NCBI GenBank assembly: GCA_000969725.1
Contig: JXSR01S065979.1
DNA length: 24,127 nucleotides
Reading direction: 5' to 3' (one strand)
Source: Ophiothrix spiculata
Taxonomy: Eukaryota; Echinodermata; Ophiuroidea; Amphilepidida; Ophiotrichidae
The position numbers and the translations under genes are program-made. The notes under the pieces were generated by a model that saw nothing but the letters and a program-made list of their open reading frames with translations, was not told the origin of the DNA and ran no database searches. Shown one piece after another: positions 1 to 10,800 of the stretch (position 1 is the first letter of the stretch; each line of letters begins with the position of its first letter).

Positions 1-1806
1 GCGCTTCGTTCTAGATGTAGCAGCGCTTTATAAATGCAAATATGTATGTATGTATGTATTCTGATCGCGTCGGCCAGGGGGATCGCGTGGTTCCGAGAAC
101 CAGTATTTTTATTTTTTGCTAAACACATGGTGCACTGGTGATTGTGCGACTCTCATGCAACACAGTTAAAATCAGAATGACCATTTTTTAGTGTGTCATA
201 ACATGCTTTTTCTTTGAACTTGAACATGCAGCATAGGCAAAAGTGACACCTGTAGACAAGTTGACAAGTACTGCAAAAATAGCTCTTTTCTCTGATTTGC
301 AGAAAAAGGCCAAATAGTCATCTTCCATTGTGTGATAAATGATTAATTTAACATCAAGAATGTGCAACCATTAGAGAAACCGATTCTGTGTTCAAGTTCA
401 AGAACACCCCATTTGATATTTTAAGGATATGTGTGACCATCTCAAAGAAAGGCCCACCATGTTTTCATGGAAGTAAACACCATCCATTTGGCAAACATCT
501 TCACCTTAACCTTACACTCACAAATAATTGCCATACATTTAGATGGGTTGAGTGAGAAACTACACATGTAAGGTGTCTACCAGTGAGCAGTGATTAATTC
601 TGATCAGCCTTTACCTACATGTAGCTGTTGTTATCTTGAGCATGCCATGCCATAGTGAAGAGCAAAGATCAAGGTGACCAGCATATTTCATAGCCTGTAT
701 AATAAACATGGCAACTTAACCAAATGTCCTATTGATATTGTGAAATTTTTAGAAAAGCAACATTTTACGCTAAGGAAAAAAAGAAAGAATTATGCCTCTG
801 CTAAAAGATTTGTATTTGTTTGTTCTTTTGCTCTGTAATACACATATTTTTTCCAATTTTTGGGTTGACTACTATTTTTACTCCTGCTTTATGGTTGATT
901 TGTTTTTATCTTTTTTTTTCCTAAAATTCTTTTAAAGAAACCTATGGCATAAAAACTGCATTTTTTGCCTAAATTGTATTATTTGAAGTAACTTCTCCTT
1001 ATATTCAGAGGTGTAAGTTTTAATCTTTTAGTTAGAGTTAGTTAAACTTAGTACAGTTACATGGTTTGATGATAAGTGGCACTTCATACTATAAACATGG
1101 AATGAGAAAAGGACCAAGTCATGCTTTGTGTAACAAATACGCAATGTTGTTTAACGGTAAAAATTGATTGTAATATAAAATTATCACGATTCCTTCTTCA
1201 AAACTTAACCCATGTGTTGACTTACATTTTTGTCAGTTTCCTACACTCAATCAGTGTATTTCAGAATTGTGACGATCCAACTTCTGACGATGCCTAGTTT
1301 GTGGTGTCCTTCAGGAGATGATGACATCAAAAGTGGATTATAGATATGGCCAGTGTTCTCTCTAAGGTTTTTTGAGCTTATGCCAAATCAAGCAATTTTA
1401 ATAAGATTGAAGGGCACCACTGGAAAATGCCTACATAAAGTAAGAAAAGGCATCTTTTTCACATATCTTTAGAAAGCTGTTGCGTCAATTTCCCCTGTTC
1501 CTGCACTAGTGATGCATGTATACAGCCTTAGCAGGAACACTGGATATGGCTGAGAAAGTGGGCCCCCTCGTCTCTATTCATGGTGTTGGGTGCTTGAATA
1601 TGGCGTGACCTTTTGTTACGCTACTGGCAAAGAATAGTGACTTCAGCACATTTTGTTTGTCAACAAACCTGATAAACTTTTTTTTAGGTGTTTGTAATAC
1701 ATTTGGTTTCTTCCAAAATTTCTTGAATCATTAGCAATTTTTTTGTGATATTATCCGGAATATGCTTTTGAATGGTGTTTTCCTTAACCCATTTATGTGT
1801 AAATAG
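1..1806 (+). other. Intron upstream of the first visible EXOC8 exon
   Basis: No exon is supported here. I looked for the N-terminal coiled-coil segment of Exo84 upstream of the 1807 exon and found no matching reading frame. A short TATG microsatellite lies at about 43-59. The tract before 1807 ends in a pyrimidine-rich TTTTCCTTAACCC followed by TAG, a plausible acceptor. The rest is AT-rich sequence with no recognised element. Confidence 0.6.
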
Positions 1807-1899
1807 ATCTAGAAGGTGAAATGTATTCCCTGAGTCACATTTTGACAGAGCAGAAAGGAATTATGGGTCAGATGTTGGAAATGTCTGTAGCTAATAAAG
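1807..1899 (+). CDS. EXOC8: EXOC8 exon: end of N-terminal coiled coil
   Basis: Acceptor TAG at 1804-1806; donor GTAGGT at 1900. The exon enters in phase 2 (two bases complete a Y/H/N/D codon) and leaves in phase 1. It reads LEGEMYSLSHILTEQKG, then a Met-rich helix ending SVANK. This matches the LESEMYQLSHLLTEQK block of vertebrate EXOC8, the last heptads of the Vps51/EXO84/COG1-like coiled coil that packs into the exocyst core. It is the first exon visible; preceding exons must lie upstream. Confidence 0.88.
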
Positions 1900-4800
1900 G
1901 TAGGTTGGACATTGCAAAGACAGCACCCCGGGGGGGGGGGGGAAACTGGGGTATTTTGACCGGGTAACCACCCGCGTTACCAAAAAAGCGAGACCTGGAC
2001 AGGTCTCGAGACTTGCAATATAGGGTATCAAAATCGACCTGGTACTCTGAAGGTCTCACATAGGGTATCAAATTTGGCCTTTCAGTTTCTGATAAGGTAT
2101 TAAACTATGAAGAAATGGCTGAATTAATGATAATGGTGCCTTAAATTGCTTCAAATACCTAGACACACTCCTTAAGAGTGTTCAAATGGTGTACAGTTAC
2201 ATTTTACCTATGATTTCTTGAGCACTGACGTAAACAAAAACAAAAATAGAATTGTTTGGTAAGAATTTGTTTTTATTGTACTATTTTTACTTGAAATTGA
2301 AAATCTGAACATATTTGGATTTGAACCCCAGATGTCTAAATTTGGGGAAAGGTTTTTAATATCAAGTCTCACAGGTTCATATTCTTAGGCCATTCTTAAT
2401 ATTTTTGCTGATAAACATCTTACTCTTATTAATAAAACTTGAATCATAGAACTTATTGTGTTATGTTGTTGAATAAAATTATGTTCTTCTACATTATTAG
2501 CATATTTAAAACCAAGAGGTTTTAGCTGATTGGTTTTAACTGATTGACCTTGACCTCTAAAATAGGGCTTCACCCACAGGATGTATCTTGTTAATTCTTC
2601 AGAGATAAATAAAAATATGCAAACCTCAAGATAAACCTATCAGGGTTGTCACAAACCAAAATATAGTGCTGGCTAAATTTGACTAGAATTTCAATAAGTA
2701 CTGAATCAAGCATTAATAATAGCATTTTAAGGCTGTTTTGAGGTCAATTTGGCATTCTAGTGCCGGCCGGCGAGGCCTAAAACACCTTTGAGCGCTGGTT
2801 AATTTGTTTGAGTGCTGGTCCTGCCGACCACCACCGACCAGTGTAGTGACAACCCAGAAACCTATATATTATGTAAATGCGTAGAAAATTGAAAATGTAT
2901 CTATCAGTATACTAATAAGCTTTACATTTTATGCTATATCTCCAAAACTATAAGGTGACATCTTGGATTTACAATCAGAGAAATATGGGCTTTTCATTTG
3001 GCATCAAATATACAGTACAATAATTCCGGTTGAGCCCGGTGGAATGCAAATGTGATTAGATCATACAACTGTTATGTTATTCATATTTGTAAAAAAGATA
3101 AATTGATGGAAACATTATTGAATGTTCTTTACTTCTTATATTGTAAACAGAGGATAACGATAGAGACAAAGAAGCTAATGTTCAACCAGAGGAGCCAAAA
3201 CGTAGCATAGCGTCCATGCTGGATAGAGTAGAGGGGTGTTCAGTAAGTCTTCCATTTTTTCCCTGTAAACCCTCCCTCAACCAGAGGAGCCAAAACGCAG
3301 CATAGCGTCCATGCTGGATAGGGTAGAGGGGTGTTCAGTAAGTCTTCCATTTATTACCTGTTAACCCTCCCTCAACCAGAGGAGCCCAAATGTAGCATAG
3401 CGTCCATGCTGGATAGGGTAGAGGGGTGTTCAGTAAGTCTTCCATTTATTCCCTGTACACCCTCCCTCAACCAGAGGAGCCCAAATGTAGCATAGCATCC
3501 ATGCTGGCTAGAGAAGAGGGGTGTTCAGTAAGTCTTCCATTTATTACCTGTACACCCTCCCTCAACCAGAGGAGCCCAAACGTAGCATAGCGTCCATGCT
3601 GGACAGGGTAGAGGGGTGTTCAGTAAGTCTTCCATTTATTACCTGTAAACCCTCCCTCAACCAGAGGAGCCCAAATGTAGCATAGCGTCCATGCTGGATA
3701 TAGTAGAGGGGTGTTCAGTAAGTCTTCAATTTATTACCTGAACACCCTCAACCAGAGGAGCCCAAACGTAGCATAGCGTCCATGCTGGATAGAGTAGAGG
3801 TTGTTGGGGTTTTTTTTTAATTTTTTTTAGAAAGGCTTTTACGGAGAGTAGAGGGGTGTTCAGTAAGTCTTCCATGTATTACCTATAAACCCTCCCTCAA
3901 CCAGAAGATCCCAAACATAGCATAGCATCCATGTTAGATAAAGGATAGGGTGCTCAGGATGTCCACTGTGTATTCCATGTAAAGCATTTTATCATCAAGA
4001 ATAAAAGTTCATCTGTGTTAGTATGAAATCATTCTTTGTATATCTGACGATCTCAACACTGGTTTACGTACCTTGAATTTTCGGTTGTGCTTCATCCTTC
4101 ATCAACCCAGATTTGAGGTCAGTGCCTTATTGACACTTTATCTCAAAATCGAGTAGTAGACTCTTGCCAATTTATGGCGACCCCGTCTGTGTTGAGTGAT
4201 GGTTGGTTAACTCTGATGTATATGGCCTCCTTCACACCACGCTCAAAATACTTAAGCTCCCGGTCCAAAATTTTGACCACCTCCAGATCGACAGTGTGTC
4301 CCGGGGTATCAATGTGTAGTTGCTTGGAGACCTTAGACGAGGTGGAATTAGGACGCTGGTGTTCTTAAAATCTAGTTTTTAGAGATCGTTCTGTTTCACC
4401 AATGTAACTTTCTTTGCAAGGTCCCTTGTGAGTTTTTCCTTGACAAGGGATATAGTACACTGGGCCAGAAATGTCCTTTTTCTCAGTTTTATCTTCCTTT
4501 TCAAGGGATATAGTACACTGGGCCGGTAATGTCCTTTTCATATAAACTAGTAACTGTTTTAGTGTCTGTGTGGGTTTAAAACAAACACACACTCCATACT
4601 GGCCAAATATTCTGCGCAAGGCCTCAGAAGTGCCCTTAATATAAGGGAGAACAATGTTTCCACGACTCTCCGTAGTTACATCCTGTTTATTGCATGATTT
4701 AGTCTCTTTGGCCATAAATTGCCAAGAGTCTACAACTCGATTTTGAGGAAACTGACCTCGAATCTGGGTTGCCAGTCAAAGCTCCAGATGAAGGATGAAG

Positions 4801-7800
4801 CACATCATCCAAAATTCAATGTCGTCAGATAAATACAAAGAATAATTTTATCATCAACAGCTTCCAGTCTGATAATGCAGCACATGATCTTATAATTGGT
4901 AAAATATTCCACTGTACCAGCGTGCAAAAATGAAACTTCGCTCTACCTGCTTTGATTCATATTCTCTGCATGGTGTCAATAAACATTACAAATATTATGA
5001 CTAATCGTGCAAGTTGTTTAGTTGACCAGAAAAATATAGAAGCCTTGTCAAAAGTAAAAGTGGGCTAAAGCACAAACATTTTTATAGCTTTTATTGTAAT
5101 TAATGATTTTCAATAATGTACATATATTGATTCGCTTGTGTTCACAGCGCATCACAGAGATTCCAGGTCGCTACATTGTCCATGATGGAGATCTGGTAGA
5201 GTTGGATACAGAAACATTCTCTGAAGTGCAGCATGTCCATGCATATCTACTGAATGATTGTCTGGTTATTACCACACCGGTTGTAAACAGGTTAGTATCT
5301 AGGTGAAATGGCGGGGCGTGTTTGGTGGGGCCAGGGTGTACTGTCGACCAAGGGATAGGGTACGCTGCTACCCTTGATGTGGGCGCTTCACAATATGGTT
5401 CAGACTGCCCATCATCGCAGGTAGCGGCTGATCATAATTAGTCAAAATTTTGACCAGTAGAATTAAACAACTTGCCTGTTCACTCGCCCTATCTAACTAC
5501 ACGGCAATCGTTCGTGAGTGGAAGGTTTTGTTGAAGAGGTTGACAAAATGGCGATGTTTACATGCGCGACCTCTGCATGACGCACCACGTTTAACTACGC
5601 ATTACAAGAGATTCTCGCAAACACCAATGCGTCGCGCGTGTAAGTGTTTGACGCTGAAAACAAATGTCTTCAGGCATACGGGCCAATGAAGTGCTTAATT
5701 AACAGTTACGGCGTCTTATTTTGAATAAGACGTCGGAGCCCAGCGTAGGGATGGGGTGGTATCATTGATTAGAGACAATTTTTTAAATTTAAGTTTGATA
5801 CTGATGCATTTTTATAAATAGTCTGCTCACTAAAGCATTAGTCATAGTTTTGCAGACTAAATCGATCATGTAACTATGAATGTGATGAATTCAAGTCTGT
5901 TGACCATTTTGTTCTAATACACTTTTGTATGTTCCATAATGCATCTTGAAAGTATCGTAAATCCATGATTTTCCATGCGAGCGACCATATTACAACTTGT
6001 GCTCAGATGACGTCCAGCGCACAACTTAGTAATACCGTTGCTCTTGCAGAAACTCAGTATATTCAGTACTTTCAAGATGCATTATGGGGCATTCAAAAAT
6101 GGTCTATTGCAAATGTTTTTACTTGAATATTGAAAGTAAAGGTTGATGTTCTTTTGTAGAGTAATAACTTTAAAAAAAAAACCCACAAGATGGAGGAAGT
6201 ACAACTAAAAGCAAAAGCCTGAGAAGCATTGTACCACCTTAACAAACAACTAATTACATATAAGCAACAGATTGCACACAACCAAAAAATCAAGTAAATA
6301 ACAAGTATTATTAAATTGAAGAAAAAATAATTTAAAAGCGGAACATGTAGCAAGTGGGAAAAAAAGAATTTTGTGTGAGAAATAATTGTGTTTGAAAAAT
6401 TATAAGAAGTCTTAATGAATATATTCTATATAAATACTCATATCATATTTGCATTGATCTCGGATATATCATAGACTTTAACAAGCTTGATTTTGCATCA
6501 TTTTCTTTTCAGACGTGGGCCTGTGAGGTACAAGTTCCATTCTTTGTATGAGTTGGACAGTTTAGCTGTTGTCAATGTCAGAGACGTGGGACGTAAGTTA
6601 ATCATTATTCAATCAACTATTATCTTACAAAATCAAGCGCAAGAGATGATAAGGCTTTTCTTTTCACAAAGCAAACCAGATACAGCATTTAATTATAAGA
6701 GCTGTATAAAATGAACAGTATTTCTGTGAATTTAGCATGGATCTAGCATGCATTAGAGGTGTTTACTGTATGTAAATGTGACCCATGTCCTGTATTTTTG
6801 TTCATGCTGTCTGAGGAATACGGTGTCAACTTCACCGCAAAAGAATACACATGTTGCTAATCTTCTGGAGAAATTGACTCATGTTGTGTTCAGGTCATCA
6901 GATCTCGGTCTAGTAAAGTCTTGAGATCTGATTGGTTGAGTTGTGTCACCTGACAGGGATTCAATTCCAATTGGTCAGGTGGATAAAGAAAAACTAGTAA
7001 GCCAGGTGCATGGAGTCTTATAATTAGCAGTGCAGTATGATTATTACTATGTCATCTGTCTTCAAAAAAGTGAGATGGAGGTCTTCAAAACACAATATCA
7101 TTGTGTCATCTCCAAAGCCCCATTACCTGTATTTTATTTTCATAGATTATCAGGGGAGATACCAGACTTGCCGCCATATTTATTCTGACATGGAGACAAC
7201 ATTGGGGGTATTTAGGTGTTCGACGGTGATGCATCGGATCTTGTCATATGCGTGAATATTAAAAACACAAGCACACACACTTTGCGTGCAGGTTGGCTTA
7301 TCATGTACAGTATTATTTGCGTGGTTTATCTCTACGGGCAACAAAATCTCGTCACTCAGAGTTGATTTTGGCAGGAACTGAGTGGAACCGAATACCCCAA
7401 TTTGAGCTCCATGGCAGGTATATCTTCCCTGTAATCTACGATTTTATTACACTTTTGTGTGGGGCTTGTCTGGAATTGTTGACTTAAATTTTGTCACTAA
7501 ATTTGACTTCTTGATTTTTTAATTTCACAGCTGTGAAGAATGCTTTTAAGTTGTTGATGTTTCCAGACCAGCGAATCTATAGAGCTGATGAAAGTAAGAT
7601 AAAGGTGAGAAATATAAAGCACAGGGAACCTTAAGAACACACACCACTAAATTCATGCCATATGTATTTGTATGTAAAACAGTTTCAACAAAGGTGAGAA
7701 ATATAATACCTTAAGAACACATACGAACCACTAAATGCATTGCATATGCATGTGTGTATGTAAAACAACTTCGACAAAGGTGAGAAATATAAAGCATAGG

Positions 7801-10800
7801 GAACCTTTCAAAATGTGTAAGGCACTTCAACTATTAGTTTTATTTAGAGATTATGATCTTGGTGAGGTTACAAAGTGAAAAAATATAGTAACCATGTTGA
7901 TTTTTTGCTTGGTTACCATGAACATAGGACATACTCAGAACGTCAGAACATGTTTAAAATAAAACATAGTTTTGGCTCTGTTAGAAACCTCTAATTTAGA
8001 AGAGGGCAACCCCTGACACACGTTCATGTTGTCACTCATTCATTTTGACTTTTTTTTTCACCTATACTATTATTTAGCAGCATGTGTCCATAAAGACAGC
8101 AAGAATGCCATACCAATCATTTGCTTGTGTGAAAAAGAGGTTTTTTTTACTTTGTTAAATATAAAAGTCAAATTTACAGTGCTCACTGATACATTTTAAT
8201 TTCATTATTCTGCTGACTGTAAACAAGTTTTCATGTTTAGATTTATTTCTCAGAAAGGCAAGATTTCATGAAATCAAATTTTAAAATTCTTGATTTATTT
8301 TTTAATTTTTGAATATAATTATCCTTTGCAAAGAATTTAAAGGAAATACATTTACTCAAGTGTTAAGTGGGTACCAGCATTCTTCAATGTTAGGATTTTT
8401 TCCGATGCTTGTTATTAAGGCCTTCTGCGTACTAGTGACTTATTACGCACATTTTTGCAGGGCATGATTTGTTGATCGTTTACAGTCACGCTGTTGACGC
8501 GCGCGTTAAGAGTGGCATACACGACTTGATTTGAAAACAACTTTGAGATAGAGTATAACAGGCTCACTGTAAAGGTGTGATTTTATAGCCAAATATTACA
8601 GAAATGGAGTCTGATTAAATACCTCCGAGATGGCAACTCTTACTTGCACGTTAAAGGCCAGTCACTGCCCAATGGAGCTTCACTATTGGCTTGCACTGCA
8701 ATCATTGGTGAGGGCAAAAATTTGGTAAAAAAGTGAAGGTAAAGGAGGCGGCCTGTATTTAAACTGGTCGAAGTGCCATCTCTCATTCAAAGGGATAGGG
8801 TTAATTTTTGTTATATATACGGTGAGCACTGAAGAATGTCAGTATCCATTTGACACCTGGGTGGAGCGAAGCACATGAGGGTAAGTCTTCCTCAAGGACA
8901 CTACTCACGTATGCTACCCATCAGATTTGAACCCACGATATGCTCAATGCCGGATGAATAAAGGAACTGACCTCAACTTGATTAATTGAGAATGAAAATG
9001 ATCATATCAAAAGTAATAAGATGATGTTGTGCTAATTGTCATTCGACTTAAATCAATGATCCAAAGTGGGTGTGATGAATTCAGTACTCCAATCAAAATG
9101 AAAAAAATAATGAAATTATTAAAAAGGGTGGGTTCCGAGAATTTTAGTATAAGGGTGTCTTGATAAAAGGGTGGGGTAAAAATAAAAATGGTGGGTACAA
9201 ACTGCACTGCATACAGTGAAATGTCAAAATACTGACCATTCAACTGTTTGATTAGATTAAAGATTGTTTAGAGTGTGCCAGCCTCTTTGGTTAGTGTGAG
9301 AGTAAATGTAAACGGGTGAGTTCAGAGAATTTTAGTATAAAGGTTTTTGTGATAAGAGGGGTGGGTAAAAATTAAAATGTTGGGTATAAATTGCACTGCA
9401 TACAGTGAAAGGTCAAAATACTGGCCATCAACTGTTTGATTAGATTAAAGATTGTTTAGAGTGTGCTAGTCTCTTTGGTTAGTGTGAGAGTAAATGTTAG
9501 GATTTCTTATTCCACCAGAATCGATGGCTCAAGAAAATGGACCAAGCCAAGAAAGCAAAACAAGCAGCAGATAAAAAGAAGAAAGAACTTGAAGCACAGA
9601 AGAGTATTGAATCTGACTCCTATAATCGTAAGTGGTGTAACCAAGTGATTACCTTCAATTGTAGGCCTATATATGTTTATGTCACATGTATAACCCTACC
9701 TTGGTATCCTTGTGTTCAAATCTTATGAAAATTTATGGAAGTACATGTGCCTAATGGGAATAGCGACTAATTGTGGAAATTACAGCCTCCCGCTCCACAG
9801 CCTCAGCGGTTTTGATTAATTAAACAAAAAACTTAAGTCTTCATTTAAAATATTTACTCCTGTCTCATATGATACCAAATTCACTAATGTATGATAAGTG
9901 AAAATAAGGGAATTGTGACTTAGAAATACTTTGAAATGAGGAATCCGTTACTACACCACTTTATTAGGTAACCCAATTTATTACACCTCATAAACATATT
10001 CAGGAACAAATCATGGTCATTCATTTGCCCGTCACGAACTACTTCCCGGTTGGTAGTTCTTACTACTTTCCCTACAACATCATCCCCAGAGTCACAGTGA
10101 GATGTAACCAAACAAATACTACATGGTTTTTGTCTCGCCTGAAAATTTTCAGGAAGAGACATAGCATTCCAATTTTCTGTCCACCGTCCGGCGTCCACAA
10201 ATTTTGTACGGAGCAAATCTCGGAAACCGCATGCCCTACGTTAATGATATTTGGTGACTGGGTAGACCCGGAGCCGAACTGGATCCAGCAACAATTTTGG
10301 TGCAAAATATGCTAATTAAGTACCTAATTTGCATAATTTATGCATAAAATAGTTTAAATGGCATATTTTACAAACCTTGCCCCCTACATCATGAAATTTG
10401 GTGGGTAGGTGAGGATAGATCTGCGCTTGTGCCAGCTGCAATTTGGGCGCAAAGTATGCTAATTAAGTACCTAATTTGCATAATTTATGCATAAAATGTT
10501 GCTTATTTTTCAACTTTGTCCGATTTCAAAGATTAAGGTGTCAAATTGTTCGTTTTGGACCAGCGATCAAAAGTGCCAATGGTGACCCCGTTGTATAACC
10601 TTTCCCTTGGGATTCACCCCACAACTGAATGATTAAGTAGGCGGTCAATTCAGTAGGCGGTCGATATGCAGGCGAGACTACTGGTTCGCAAACCATCTTG
10701 TACCAGTAGAGTAGTGCAATCTATCTATCCCTCGGTACTGTAACTGGCTATGAGACTATTATCCCTGCAGCCTCAGGATAATGGTCACATAGCCATTACC

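Noticed and set aside
1265-1370. GTCCTTCAG followed by an open stretch starting GAGATGATGACATC
   Set aside because: Looked like a possible upstream EXOC8 exon, but it contains a stop before any donor and does not match the N-terminal coiled coil.
3243-3345. Read-through of the 3242 donor into array unit 2 as a longer coding exon
   Set aside because: The frame meets a TAG within unit 2, because the 95-bp period is not a multiple of three.
5450-5690. Open frame with CG-rich codons in a GC-richer patch
   Set aside because: The translation is unlike any family I know and has no splice continuity with EXOC8.
9920-10315. Overlapping open frames of about 80-100 codons on both strands
   Set aside because: No recognisable domain, no splice or promoter support, and the region overlaps a tandemly duplicated repeat.
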